DNA of 64,000 nt from Verrucomicrobiales bacterium (GTDB lineage Bacteria; Verrucomicrobiota; Verrucomicrobiia; Methylacidiphilales; JAAUTS01), in NCBI GenBank assembly GCA_031256975.1, contig JAIRPN010000010.1, forward strand, positions 92,422 to 156,421. The letters run 5' to 3'. The notes under the pieces were generated by a model, which did no database searches, was not told the origin of the DNA, and saw nothing but the letters and a program-made list of their open reading frames with translations. Positions within the stretch are counted from its first letter, which is position 1, and every line of letters starts with the position of its first letter. Of this stretch, positions 26,476 to 35,749 are shown piece by piece. Position numbers and translations under genes: made by a program.

Positions 26476-28902
26476 ATGAATCCACAACCCTCACGACGTA
26501 ATAATCATAAAAAGCGCGGACAGATGCTGGTGTTGTTTTGCCTGATGATTCCAGTCTTTTTCGGCACGGCCGGATTGTCAATTGACAGCGGATTGACTTA
26601 TAGGACCGCGGCCATGCTATCGCGCGGGGTTGATGCCACCGCGTTGCGCTTGGTGAATAATTACCAGCAAACGGTTGCCTTCCGGCAGGGGGTAGCCATG
26701 AATCTGATGCAGAAAAACGTACCGGAATTCATGAATGGGGCAAATGTCGGCACATGGAGCGATTCCAATGGCAACACCGGTTCAGGAGCCAATTACGGAT
26801 CAACCGGTTCCCAGGGTGGTGAAACCATGTCGATTACTTCCAACGATACCATTCCGGCCGGATACCAGAATGCCGGAAAGCCAATGTCGTCACTTAACAT
26901 GAAAACACGCATTGATACCGATACGGGGGTCATGACCGTGACGCTGATCGCGACCGTTACACACGAGAATTTTTTCATGCAGTTATTTGGTAAAAAGTTT
27001 CGTTATTTCCAATTCACCAATACCGCCACGGTCAACCGTTATCCGGCGGTGAATATCCTGATTCTGGACAATTCGGGCTCCATGTACACCAATGGCGGCT
27101 CCCAAGGTATCAAGGGGAGCGGCACCACGACGGGTGCGGCGATGCTGTTTATCAATGAATTTGACGAAACCCGTGATTACCTGATGATCGTGACCTTTTC
27201 CTACCGCGCCCAAGTGTTATGGCCGACAGCGCCCACCTTCAAGGATTCGTACAATATCCCGTATTTTGCCCCGTCCCGTAACTTCATCAGCGGGTTTACG
27301 GCCAGTGATGGCACCAGTGTGCCCGGAGTGGAATCCGTGATTCAGCAGAAAATGGCTTTCGACGGCGCCACCGGCGGCACGGAAGCCCTGCGTTATGCGG
27401 CGGAAAACGTGCAGAAATGGCTGGACAATAACATTTCTGGCGATGCCCAAAGCCTGATGCGTATCAATTACGTGTTCATGACCGACGGCCAGTTCAACAC
27501 CACTCGTGGTTATCTGGCCGGACCGGGCTTTGGTTTTCCCATTACCTCAAGTGGCAATACCAGCGGCGCCACCCCGACAACGGTATCCCGTCTTTCGGTG
27601 CATAATACGTTCCATGATTATGCTCCTCTGGTTGGCGACTGCATCGGAACCAGCGAAGGCGTCAGCACTTGGGCTGGCAGTTCGTTTACTTACGACAAGT
27701 TGTTCGGCAGTTATTTTGCCGGATCGGGCGGCAGTCCGGCAGGAAACGCGGTGGATGCCGCCGCAGCCAAGATGCCGGGGATCAATACCCTGTATGGTTT
27801 TGCCTCGGGCGCGGCACTGACCGTCAGTACTTCACCCAAGTCGTGGATTCCGACCTATGCGAGTGCCTCGCCGACTACCGCCACCACTAATTCATTGTGG
27901 CAAACGGTGTTGCTGGCGCCAAAGGTTTCCACTTATAAGAGCGGCACCTTTTACCAGCCGATGAGTCTCTACACCTCAAGCACAACAGTTAGCGGCACCT
28001 ATGCGGGGTATGAGCAATCGAAGTGGAACAGTAATTTCCGTCGCATGGGCTTCCCGACGCAAATTGTTGATCCGATCCAGAATCCGGCACGCGGGACCAA
28101 TTTTTATGCTTCAAATACCACGGGTTGGTTGGCCACCACTTCCGGCAGTCTGCCCGGTACCATTACGCGCTATGGTCAAAGTTATGTTTGGTTGCCGCAA
28201 GAGTATTATACCAATTATCAAACCTATAACAGCAACAGCCTTATTTCTTCCAATACCAACTGTCTCACCTTGTCCGACACGGCCATAGACGCTTTTCCTG
28301 GTGGATCGATTTTCTTTAATCATGCGGGCACCGGCAATACTTCCGCCAGTTACTACGCGGCTCCCTACGGCTTGAGCTCGGCCAATTTCCCGTGGCTGAT
28401 CTGGCTTAACAGCAGCAGCGTGGCGGAATCCCGCACCGTGCGGGTGACGGATTATTATCCCGACTATACATTTATCGGGGATGCCACCACCAGGAATAGC
28501 AGTCCGAATGCCACCAACGTGACCGACACCAGCCGTTGGTCGTTCAAACAGGGCAAGTGGATTTCCTCGAACTCCACCACGGAAACTTCCGAGGCATACT
28601 GGATGGCGCAGGCGCAGGCTTATATTTTGCGGCATAAGGATGCCACGGCTAATTCCGGCATGGATGTGCATGGCAATTCGACCGGCAAACCATCCGGGCA
28701 AAATGCCACGTTCTACATTGTCAAATATGGCTCGGCGGATAGCACCTACGACACCTATCTGAAGGACATGTCCAATTGTGTGGACTCGCAATATTACGAC
28801 AGTACCCAAAATGTCGGGCAATTCTATAACGCATCCCAAGGCTCCTTGCAGCAGACCTTCCAGCAGATTGCCCAACAGATCGCGGTGCGTATCTCCAAAT
28901 AA
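26476..28902 (+). CDS. TadG-like protein with von Willebrand factor A domain
   Basis: The 808-residue protein starts with a TadG-type N-terminus (NHKKRGQMLVLFCLMIPVFFGTAGLSIDSGLTYRTAAMLSRGVDATAL), a helix that anchors it in the membrane. A VWA domain follows, with the MIDAS motif DNSGSM near residue 196 and FMTDGQF further on. A large insert of about 350 residues rich in Ser, Thr, Gly and Asn separates parts of the VWA fold. The end returns to a helical stretch (SLQQTFQQIAQQIAVRISK) typical of the last VWA helix. It probably displays an adhesive, metal-binding domain at the cell surface with the two TadE-like proteins. Confidence 0.82.
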   Translation: MNPQPSRRNNHKKRGQMLVLFCLMIPVFFGTAGLSIDSGLTYRTAAMLSRGVDATALRLVNNYQQTVAFRQGVAMNLMQKNVPEFMNGANVGTWSDSNGNTGSGANYGSTGSQGGETMSITSNDTIPAGYQNAGKPMSSLNMKTRIDTDTGVMTVTLIATVTHENFFMQLFGKKFRYFQFTNTATVNRYPAVNILILDNSGSMYTNGGSQGIKGSGTTTGAAMLFINEFDETRDYLMIVTFSYRAQVLWPTAPTFKDSYNIPYFAPSRNFISGFTASDGTSVPGVESVIQQKMAFDGATGGTEALRYAAENVQKWLDNNISGDAQSLMRINYVFMTDGQFNTTRGYLAGPGFGFPITSSGNTSGATPTTVSRLSVHNTFHDYAPLVGDCIGTSEGVSTWAGSSFTYDKLFGSYFAGSGGSPAGNAVDAAAAKMPGINTLYGFASGAALTVSTSPKSWIPTYASASPTTATTNSLWQTVLLAPKVSTYKSGTFYQPMSLYTSSTTVSGTYAGYEQSKWNSNFRRMGFPTQIVDPIQNPARGTNFYASNTTGWLATTSGSLPGTITRYGQSYVWLPQEYYTNYQTYNSNSLISSNTNCLTLSDTAIDAFPGGSIFFNHAGTGNTSASYYAAPYGLSSANFPWLIWLNSSSVAESRTVRVTDYYPDYTFIGDATTRNSSPNATNVTDTSRWSFKQGKWISSNSTTETSEAYWMAQAQAYILRHKDATANSGMDVHGNSTGKPSGQNATFYIVKYGSADSTYDTYLKDMSNCVDSQYYDSTQNVGQFYNASQGSLQQTFQQIAQQIAVRISK

Positions 28903-28940
28903 GCCTTGGTTTAGCTGCCATTCCGGCATGCAAATACATG

Positions 28941-29103
28941 GAATATGCATCGCATATTTTATAAATATACATACTTATATTTAACGAATATGCACCCTAT
29001 ATTTAATCAATATAGGATGCATATTATTAGTAAATGCGTGGCAGAAAGATTCAATATGCCATGAATATGCTACATATATTCGCAGCATATGGAGGATATA
29101 TGC
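28941..29103. repeat. AT-rich cluster of ATATGC/GCATAT inverted repeats
   Basis: Eight copies of ATATGC or its complement occur in about 165 bases in the gap between two convergent genes. They make several hairpins: AATATGC-ATC-GCATATT (28942-28958), a 17-bp stem from AATATGCACCCTATATT (28987-29003) and AATATAGGATGCATATT (29009-29025) with one mismatch that is G-U on the minus transcript, and GCATAT...ATATGC at 29085-29103. The long hairpin could end the DUF192 transcript arriving from the right. Base composition differs sharply from both neighbours. Confidence 0.7.
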
Positions 29104-29122
29104 GGACAGTTAAAGAGGGAGA

Positions 29123-29584
29123 TTAGGGCTTGGTGGTGATGCCGTTTATCTGCATTCCCGGGGTGATGCCATGCTTGGCAAACCAGCCTTGGTTGACTTC
29201 CAGGGCGTAGGAGACGTTGGCACCGTAGGAGCTGATGGGGGTTTCGTCGTAGGGAAACATGTCGTGGAGTTCCAGGATGCGGCCATTGGCGTCGAGGTAG
29301 GCGATGGACAGGGGAATCCTGGTATTGTGCATCCAGAAGTTGGCCCGTCGCGGTTGGCCGAAGACAAACAGCATGCCGTTGTCGGCGGGCAGGGCATCGC
29401 GAAACATCAAACCGCGTTCCATGCTTTCCGGGGTGTCGGCAATTTCAACATTAAGGGTTGCCTGTTCGATGCTCAGCAGGGTGGTCTGGAGTCCGGGCGC
29501 GGGTTTGTCCTGATGGCAGGCGGTCATCAGGGGTGCCAGCAGCAAGAACAGGGAGAGGCGGAGTAAGAATTGTAGGCGTTTCAC
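29123..29584 (-). CDS. DUF192-family lipoprotein
   Basis: The 153-residue product has a signal ending in a lipobox (LMTAC) and then the DUF192 domain: LNVEIADTPESMERGLMFRDALPADNGMLFVFGQPRRANFWMHNTRIPLSIAYLDANGRIL. The conserved RGLM and FWM.NT segments are present. The function of this family is not established. It is divergent from hflX with 27 bases between the start codons, and its 3' side faces the ATATGC repeat cluster. Confidence 0.87.
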   Translation of the reverse strand: MKRLQFLLRLSLFLLLAPLMTACHQDKPAPGLQTTLLSIEQATLNVEIADTPESMERGLMFRDALPADNGMLFVFGQPRRANFWMHNTRIPLSIAYLDANGRILELHDMFPYDETPISSYGANVSYALEVNQGWFAKHGITPGMQINGITTKP

Positions 29585-29611
29585 TTTTGTGGTTTAATCC
29601 TTAGCTCATTC

Positions 29612-30892
29612 ATGTTTGAAATCAAGGAAAGACAAAAGATGGTGGAACGGGCGCTGCTCGTCGCCATGTACACCAATACCGAGGAAAAGGAAGAAACCGA
29701 AAGCCTGCTGGAGGAGCTTGCCGAGCTGACCACCACGCTGGGCATCCCGATCATGGACCAGATGACGGTGTTTGTCCGCCAGCCGCAGGCCAAGCTGTTC
29801 GCGGGAAGCGGCAAGGCGGAGGCGATTTGCAAGCACGCCGCGGCGATCAAGGCGGATGTGATTATTTTCGATAACTACCTGACTCCCGCGCAACAGCGCA
29901 ACTGGGAGGAACTGGCCAATATCACGGTGATCGACCGGCAGGAGGTCATCCTCGACATCTTCGGCAAGCGGGCCCGCACCCGCGAAGCGCAATTGCAGGT
30001 GCAACTGGCGCGAATGGAATATTCGCTGCCGCGCCTGACCGGTGCCTGGAGCCACTTCGGCCAGCAGGCGGGCGGCATCGGCGGCAAGGGCGAGGGTGAA
30101 ACGCAGTTGGAAATTGACCGCCGCATCATGCGGTCGCAAATCGACCGCGTGAAACGGGACTTGGCGGAGGTGCACAAGCGCCGCGCCACCCAGCGCAAGG
30201 AACGCAAGCGCGTCCCGGTGCCGAACGCGGCAATTGTCGGTTACACCAATGCGGGCAAATCCTCGCTGCTGAAACGGATGACCGGAGCCGACGTGCTGGT
30301 GGAGGACAAGCTGTTCGCCACGCTTGACACCACCACCCGCCGCGTGGCGTTGCCGAACAACCAGCCCTTGCTGCTGACCGATACTGTCGGGTTTGTGCGC
30401 AAATTGCCGCACCGCTTGGTCGAGGCGTTCAAGGCCACGCTGGAGGAGTCGGTGTTGTCGGATTTCCTGATCCACGTCCTCGATTGCAGTCACCCGCACG
30501 TGGAACAATTTTACAAGACCACCCTTGAGGTGTTGCAGGAACTGGGGGCCGAGCAAAAACGCACCATTACCGTGTTGAACAAGGTCGACAAGCTCCACGA
30601 CGGGGCGCAACGCAAGGCGCTGACGGTGAAATTTCCCGACGCGGTGTTCATCTCGGTGAAGACCGGCGAGGGGATTGAGGAATTGCTGCACCACATGGCG
30701 GGGCTGGTGGCGGACAACACGCAGATGACGGAGTTGTTGATCCCGCAATCCGAGGCGGGGCTAATCGCCAAGCTGCACCGCAACGCCAAGGTGTTGTCGA
30801 CCGAGTATGTGGACAACAACGTGAAATTGCATGTGCTGCTGTCGAACCGGTTGTTGCAGGAATATGAACGCTTCGCTGAAAAGCAGGGATAA
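29612..30892 (+). CDS. hflX: GTPase HflX
   Basis: HflX is a ribosome-associated GTPase that splits stalled ribosomes. The 426-residue product has the N-terminal HflX domain (LEELAELTTTLGIPIMDQ, then LFAGSGKAEAI and FDNYLTPAQQRNWEE), the linker GGIGGKGEGETQLEIDRR, and the G domain with GYTNAGKSSLLKRM (G1), DTVGFVRKLPHRLVEAFKATLEE (G3), and NKVDKL (G4). The order and length match the family. It contains no RTTAGCG copy, unlike most other housekeeping genes here. Confidence 0.96.
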   Translation: MFEIKERQKMVERALLVAMYTNTEEKEETESLLEELAELTTTLGIPIMDQMTVFVRQPQAKLFAGSGKAEAICKHAAAIKADVIIFDNYLTPAQQRNWEELANITVIDRQEVILDIFGKRARTREAQLQVQLARMEYSLPRLTGAWSHFGQQAGGIGGKGEGETQLEIDRRIMRSQIDRVKRDLAEVHKRRATQRKERKRVPVPNAAIVGYTNAGKSSLLKRMTGADVLVEDKLFATLDTTTRRVALPNNQPLLLTDTVGFVRKLPHRLVEAFKATLEESVLSDFLIHVLDCSHPHVEQFYKTTLEVLQELGAEQKRTITVLNKVDKLHDGAQRKALTVKFPDAVFISVKTGEGIEELLHHMAGLVADNTQMTELLIPQSEAGLIAKLHRNAKVLSTEYVDNNVKLHVLLSNRLLQEYERFAEKQG

Positions 30893-30928
30893 AATTTCCC
30901 ATCCGTGAAGAACACAAAACGCTAAAAC

Positions 30929-30966
30929 ACCCCGTCGGCTACGCCGCCACCCCTCTGCGAGAGGGG
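30929..30966. repeat. Double-hairpin interspersed-type repeat
   Basis: CGGC-TAC-GCCG (30936-30946) and CCCCTCT-GCG-AGAGGGG (30950-30966) form two adjacent small perfect hairpins in the gap between the convergent hflX and rsmD genes. The sequence resembles the short palindromic repeats scattered through many genomes. It is the only copy I see in the window. It could also work as a bidirectional terminator. Confidence 0.5.
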
Positions 30967-30979
30967 AATTGATTCCGGC

Positions 30980-31543
30980 TTATTCGGTTTTGATATTTGC
31001 CAGCAAGTAACTCACCGAGGTCTCGCCGTATTTGACGGTTTTTTGCACGGTCAGATTCTCCAATGCTGAAGTCCACTGGTTCCGGCTGTCGTGTTCCCAG
31101 ACCAGGATGCCGTCTGCCGCCAGCAACGGGGCGATGATGCAGATGATTTCGTGGTTGGCAAGGTCGCACTTTTCCTTGGCGTAGGGCGGGTCGGCCAGAA
31201 TGATGTCGTAGCTGTTCTTGCAGGCGGGAACGAAGCTGCCGACGTCCTGTTTGACCACGCTACCGGCCAATTTGCAATAGGCCAGGTTTTCCTCGATGGT
31301 TTTGCAATAGTGCGCCTTGGATTCAACAAAGGTGGCGCTCAGGGAGCCGCGGCTGAGCGCTTCGATGCCCAGCGAACCGCTGCCTGCGTAGAGATCAAGT
31401 ACCCGTGCGCCGGGCACACGCATGCCCAGGCTGGAGAAAATGGCCTGTTTGATGCGGTCCTGGGTGGGGCGGGAATGGAATTGCGGCGGGGTCTTGATGA
31501 ACAGACCGCCTGCGGAACCGGTGGTAACTCGGATACGGGACAT
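30980..31543 (-). CDS. rsmD: 16S rRNA (guanine966-N2)-methyltransferase RsmD
   Basis: The 187-residue protein matches RsmD: RIRVTTGSAGGL at the N-terminus, RPTQDRIKQAIFSSL, the SAM-binding DLYAGSGSLGIEALSRGS, and the catalytic NPPY-type DPPYAKEKCDL. It methylates a guanine of 16S rRNA in the assembled small subunit. The length is normal. It converges on hflX. The 206-base gap upstream (31544-31749) contains no gene that I can recognise. Confidence 0.92.
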   Translation of the reverse strand: MSRIRVTTGSAGGLFIKTPPQFHSRPTQDRIKQAIFSSLGMRVPGARVLDLYAGSGSLGIEALSRGSLSATFVESKAHYCKTIEENLAYCKLAGSVVKQDVGSFVPACKNSYDIILADPPYAKEKCDLANHEIICIIAPLLAADGILVWEHDSRNQWTSALENLTVQKTVKYGETSVSYLLANIKTE

Positions 31544-31749
31544 GGAAGAACATAGTGTAAAGGGTTGGCTGCGATACTTAAACCATTAATTTCCAAGTTG
31601 TTCCATCATCCGGGAAGGAATTAGATGATAATCAGGATGCTTGTATCCGGCTCGTCGCAGGGGGGCGGCGGGATGAGAGATGGGTTACAATGGGGCATTG
31701 CAGAGTTTCCGTGAGGAGTTGGAGGGTTCTCACATGCGCGGACGAGAGT

Positions 31750-32916
31750 TTAGCGTGTGGTATTGCCGCTGAGTAATTCGGACAGCAGGTAATCGGTGCC
31801 GATGTGTTTGCCGTACATTTTCAATGCGTAGCCGTCGGTCATGCCAGCAATATAATCGCAAACGGCGCGGGAGGTGCCCTCTTTCTTGATGCGCAGGGCG
31901 GCCTGATGACCGATCAGGTGCGGGTGTTTGTGGTAGAATTCGAACAGGTGCTGCAGCACTTTGCAGGCGCGTTGGTTGACGCGGCTGACATTGGGGTGGT
32001 AGTAGAAGTGCTCGAGCAGGAAGTCGCGCAGGTTCTGGATGTTGGCGCGGGTGGTCAGCGAGAATCCGATCAGGCGCTGGGGATATTTGCGCGCCTCGTT
32101 GGCGCTCTTGATGCCGGAGTGCTCGATGTTGACGGCGGACTGCTGGCAAAGGTCCTCGACTAGGTGGTCGATGAGGCAGCGGATGATGTAACGGCGGCGG
32201 CGGGTGAATTCCAGCTTGGAGTAACGCTGGTTGACGTGTTCCTCCAGCATGCTCCACAGGGCGATGTCCTTGAGTTCCTCGGGGGCGATGAGGCAGTGTT
32301 CGAGGGCGTCGTCGAGGTCATTGCAGGAGTAGGCGATTTCGTCCGCGCTGTCGGCAACCTGCGCCTCGAGGCTGGGCTGGGCGTTGTTGGTGAATTCGCC
32401 GGTGAAGTGCTTGGACAGGCCTTCGCGGGTTTCCCAAGTGAGGTTGATGCCATTGAATTCGGGGTATTTCATTTCCAGTTCGTCAACCACGCGCAGGCTT
32501 TGGCGGTTGTGCTCGAAACCGCCGTGGTCCTTCATCAACTGGTTAAGGGTGTGTTCGCCGGGATGGCCGAAGGGCGGATGCCCGAGGTCGTGCGCCAGCG
32601 CGATGGCCTCGGCGAGATCCTCGTTCAGGCCGAGCGTGCGCGCGGTGGTGCGGGTGATCGAGGCGACCTCGATGGTATGGGTGAGGCGGGTGCGGAAGTG
32701 GTCTCCAGTGCCGTTGAGGACGACCTGGGTCTTGTATTCGAGACGGCGGAACGCGGAGCTGTGGATGATGCGGTCGCGGTCGCGCTGGTACTCCGAGCGG
32801 AACAGGTGGGAAGGCTCGGCATGCTGCCTGCCAAAGCTATCGGCGCTAAACTGGGAGTAGGGGGAGAGGAATTGCCGTTCTTTTTCCTCCCATTGTTGGC
32901 GTGTTTGCAGACCCAT
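31750..32916 (-). CDS. dGTPase-like HD-domain triphosphohydrolase
   Basis: The 388-residue product has the dGTPase-like layout: RSEYQRDRDRIIHSSAFRRLEYKTQV, then RTRLTHTIEVASI and AHDLGHPPFGHPGEHTLNQLMKDHGGFEHNRQS. The metal-binding residues of the HD domain are visible in LTHT and AHDLGH. Such enzymes cut dGTP or other dNTPs to nucleoside and triphosphate. The length matches the type of shorter dGTPase-like proteins rather than the longer E. coli Dgt, so substrate preference is open. Confidence 0.9.
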   Translation of the reverse strand: MGLQTRQQWEEKERQFLSPYSQFSADSFGRQHAEPSHLFRSEYQRDRDRIIHSSAFRRLEYKTQVVLNGTGDHFRTRLTHTIEVASITRTTARTLGLNEDLAEAIALAHDLGHPPFGHPGEHTLNQLMKDHGGFEHNRQSLRVVDELEMKYPEFNGINLTWETREGLSKHFTGEFTNNAQPSLEAQVADSADEIAYSCNDLDDALEHCLIAPEELKDIALWSMLEEHVNQRYSKLEFTRRRRYIIRCLIDHLVEDLCQQSAVNIEHSGIKSANEARKYPQRLIGFSLTTRANIQNLRDFLLEHFYYHPNVSRVNQRACKVLQHLFEFYHKHPHLIGHQAALRIKKEGTSRAVCDYIAGMTDGYALKMYGKHIGTDYLLSELLSGNTTR

Positions 32917-32986
32917 GCCGCCATGATGGAAGGCGGATGCCGAATGTAAAGAACGGGATGGAATCTCGCCGTGGATTTGTCGCGAT

Positions 32987-33589
32987 TTATTTTTGCCGCG
33001 AGGGAATCACCACCACTTGCATGCCGGCGGCCTTGGCGCCCTCGATGCCGGGGACGGCGTCCTCGAATACCAGGCACTTTTCCGGGGCCACGCCCATCAT
33101 CTTGGCGGCGCGCAGGAACATGTCGGGAGCGGGCTTGCCATGCTGGACCATGTCCGGGGTGACAATGTTTTCCTTGAAGATGCCGTCCATTTGGATGAGC
33201 TTGAGGGTGTAACGGACGATATTCGGGAAGCCGCCTGAGGCTACGCTGACCGGCTTGCCGTTGGTAACCGCCTGCCGGGCGAAATCGCAGACCGGCTTGA
33301 TCGGGTCGACGCTGGTCAGCATTTTCATGAAGACCTCCTCCTTGTGGTGGGCGATCTTCTCGTAGTCGTAATTGGTGCCGTATTCCTTGTTCAGGATGGC
33401 GACAATCCGGGAGGTGGCGACCCCGCCGAGGCTGTAAAACTTGTCCTCGGTGAAGTCAAAGGGGGTTTGGTAGTCCTTGAAGGCTTGCACCCAGGCCAGA
33501 TAGTGAACCGGCATGGTATCCGCCAGGGTTCCGTCGCAGTCGAAGATATACCCTTCGAATTGGCCTTCAGGGATTTGCAATTGAATCAT
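32987..33589 (-). CDS. HAD-superfamily phosphatase (beta-phosphoglucomutase-like)
   Basis: The ATG at 33589 gives a 200-residue protein starting MIQLQIPEGQFEGYIFDCDGTLADTMPVHYLAW, with the HAD motif 1 DCDGT. Motif 2 lies in VSVASGGF, motif 3 Lys in VQHGKPAPDMFL and motif 4 in CLVFEDAVPGIEGAKAAGM. The helical cap and the sequence DTMPVHY are those of the YqaB/beta-phosphoglucomutase group, which dephosphorylates or isomerises small sugar phosphates. An upstream TTG would add 12 residues. Confidence 0.87.
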   Translation of the reverse strand: MIQLQIPEGQFEGYIFDCDGTLADTMPVHYLAWVQAFKDYQTPFDFTEDKFYSLGGVATSRIVAILNKEYGTNYDYEKIAHHKEEVFMKMLTSVDPIKPVCDFARQAVTNGKPVSVASGGFPNIVRYTLKLIQMDGIFKENIVTPDMVQHGKPAPDMFLRAAKMMGVAPEKCLVFEDAVPGIEGAKAAGMQVVVIPSRQK

Positions 33590-33765
33590 AATATCAATTA
33601 AAGCATCGAAAGTCGCTAATCCCAAAGTCTTTTTTTACCGCCAAAGGGGAGGTTATTCGCTGGAAAAAAACAATCAATGAGGGCAATTTCGGGGTTTTAT
33701 TATATAATTCTTTTTAGGCAAGGTGGTAAAAAGGAACAATTTAAGCTAGTTTAAGACGTTCACAT

Positions 33766-35688
33766 ATGACTGTTGCGAGTAGTCTGCAGGATTTGGCTCC
33801 CAACGCCACCCTGGGGCATTACACGATTTTTGAACATGTCGCCGAGGGTGGAATGGGGCATGTGTACCGGGGATTCGAGGCAAGTTTGTCGCGGGAAGTC
33901 GCGATCAAGGTGTTGAAGGCGGAGTATGCCCAGAGCCCGGAAAAATTGAAGGCGTTCGACGCCGAGGCCCAGAACATTGCCGCCCTTCGTCATCCGAATA
34001 TTGTCCCGATTTATTTCGTCGGCCACCAAGGCGACCTGCATTATTTTGTCATGCCGTTCATCAGCGGTTCCACGCTGGACGAATGGATCGACAAGGAAGT
34101 CCGCATGCCGGCGGATTATGCGACCTGGGTGCTGGATCAGGCGATCGAGGCATTGGATTGGGCCTACCGCCACAACGTGGTGCACCTCGACATCAAACCG
34201 TCGAATTTCCTGATTGATAAGGGGGGAATGATTTTGCTGACCGACTTCGGCGTGGCGCGCAGCCTCGGGTTGCACGCGGACACCGACGAATGCTACGGCA
34301 CCCCGGCCTACATGTGCCCGGAACAGATCAGCCAGCAACCCACCGACCAGCGCAGCGACATTTATTCGCTTGGCGCGACGATTTATCATTTGATGACCGG
34401 GCAGTTTTTGCATGACGGCGAGAGCGTCAATGAAATGGTCCGCGCCCACTTGGAACAGCCGTTCCCGATGGATGCGGCGGTGCATGCCGGGCTGTCGCCG
34501 GGTTGGATCGCGTTGATTGAAAAAATGACCCGCCGGGAACCGGAGGATCGTTTCCAGGATTATGCGCAGTTGCGCGAGGCGTTGCAGCATGTCGATACCC
34601 TGTCGCTGCACCGCGAGGCCGATGCGGCACACAGCACCAAGGTGCGGGTGCCGATTCGCGGCAGCAATATCTCGACTGAATATATCTATGGCATGCTGAA
34701 TGGTTCCTGTGCGGCGTGGACCGCCGGTGTCTCGATGGGGCCGGATACCCGCAAGGTCAAAACCGATATCCTGCTGGCGATGGAAAACCCCGACCGTCCG
34801 CTGGCTCTGCACGCCCTGGCGGGACCGCTCAAGGAGATTGCCAGCGCGACCGAGGGTGATGTTGGTGACATGGCCGAGGCCCTGCAAATGCTGCCGCAGA
34901 TGGACGAGTTTGTCCTGCAACTGGCTGCTTCCCCGCTGTGTCCGGCGGGTGCCGACGGGCAAAACCGCCGCAAGGCGGTGCGTGCGGTCGGTTCGCAATT
35001 ATCGGCACAATTGGTGCTGACCGGCATGATGTTGCAAAACAACCTTCAGCGTCGCGGGGATTTCAACTGGACTTCCTTCTGGCAACACAACCTGAGCACG
35101 GCGATTACCACCAAGTTGTTGTTGGACGTGGTATGCGGCGATTTCATTCCCGGCCAGGGCTGGGTGAATGAAGGCAACAAACGCACCTTGACCACGTTCA
35201 TGCGCCATTCGACGCTGCGGGCCAGGTCGCAGGCGTTTTTTGCCGGATTGACGCATGATATCGGCAAGCTGATGCTGGCCGAGATTTCACCCTACACTTA
35301 TTACTGTGCGCTCCGTTCCGGCATCGAGGAAGCGGCGGTGCTGGCGGAACAGGAGGAAAAATTCTTTGGCATGTCGCATGGCGAGGCCGGGGAACGCTGG
35401 CTGCAAAAGCACGGCTTTGATTCCACGGTGCGGCAGGTTGCCGCCAGCCATGACCGCCTTGACCGCAAGAACGGATTGGTGGTTTCCGCGGTGGCGCTTG
35501 CCAATGCGATGGTGAATATTTACGGGCTGGGTTTTTCCGGCAATTCGGTGGTGGAAAGCACCGACCTCTGGCATACCGAGGCCTGGGCCGAATTGTATGC
35601 CTCGATGAAGAATCCGGAGATGAACGCCGTGGTGATGGAGAAGCACTTCCTGCCCTTGCTCGGACATATCCCGCAGATTGCTTTGTGA
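33766..35688 (+). CDS. Serine/threonine protein kinase fused to an HDOD domain
   Basis: The 640-residue protein has an N-terminal Hanks-type kinase (about residues 17-285): glycine loop VAEGGMGHVYRG, Lys48 in VAIKVL, catalytic HLDIKPSN (Asp142; the usual HRD reads HLD), DFG at 160-162, and APE-type CPEQ. After a linker, residues about 340-600 form an HDOD domain with LTHDIGKLML and VAASHDRLDRKNGLVV, which keeps the HD pair. There is no transmembrane helix, so the protein is cytoplasmic. HDOD domains often bind regulators or nucleotides. Here the kinase may be switched by, or may modify, the HDOD part. It is divergent from the HAD phosphatase gene. Confidence 0.85.
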   Translation: MTVASSLQDLAPNATLGHYTIFEHVAEGGMGHVYRGFEASLSREVAIKVLKAEYAQSPEKLKAFDAEAQNIAALRHPNIVPIYFVGHQGDLHYFVMPFISGSTLDEWIDKEVRMPADYATWVLDQAIEALDWAYRHNVVHLDIKPSNFLIDKGGMILLTDFGVARSLGLHADTDECYGTPAYMCPEQISQQPTDQRSDIYSLGATIYHLMTGQFLHDGESVNEMVRAHLEQPFPMDAAVHAGLSPGWIALIEKMTRREPEDRFQDYAQLREALQHVDTLSLHREADAAHSTKVRVPIRGSNISTEYIYGMLNGSCAAWTAGVSMGPDTRKVKTDILLAMENPDRPLALHALAGPLKEIASATEGDVGDMAEALQMLPQMDEFVLQLAASPLCPAGADGQNRRKAVRAVGSQLSAQLVLTGMMLQNNLQRRGDFNWTSFWQHNLSTAITTKLLLDVVCGDFIPGQGWVNEGNKRTLTTFMRHSTLRARSQAFFAGLTHDIGKLMLAEISPYTYYCALRSGIEEAAVLAEQEEKFFGMSHGEAGERWLQKHGFDSTVRQVAASHDRLDRKNGLVVSAVALANAMVNIYGLGFSGNSVVESTDLWHTEAWAELYASMKNPEMNAVVMEKHFLPLLGHIPQIAL

Positions 35689-35749
35689 CTTTACGGTTAG
35701 CGTTTTGCTTTGCTATTGGCTTTTTCTGCGATCCCTCTAGCATGGCACG

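Noticed and set aside
29606..30748. A 380-residue frame antisense to hflX
   Set aside because: hflX on the other strand has every G-domain motif. The antisense frame is a by-product of codon bias and has a His/Arg/Gln-rich composition typical of such shadows.
33760..34998. A 412-residue frame antisense to the kinase-HDOD gene
   Set aside because: The plus-strand kinase has all catalytic motifs, while the antisense product is His/Arg-rich and matches no fold.
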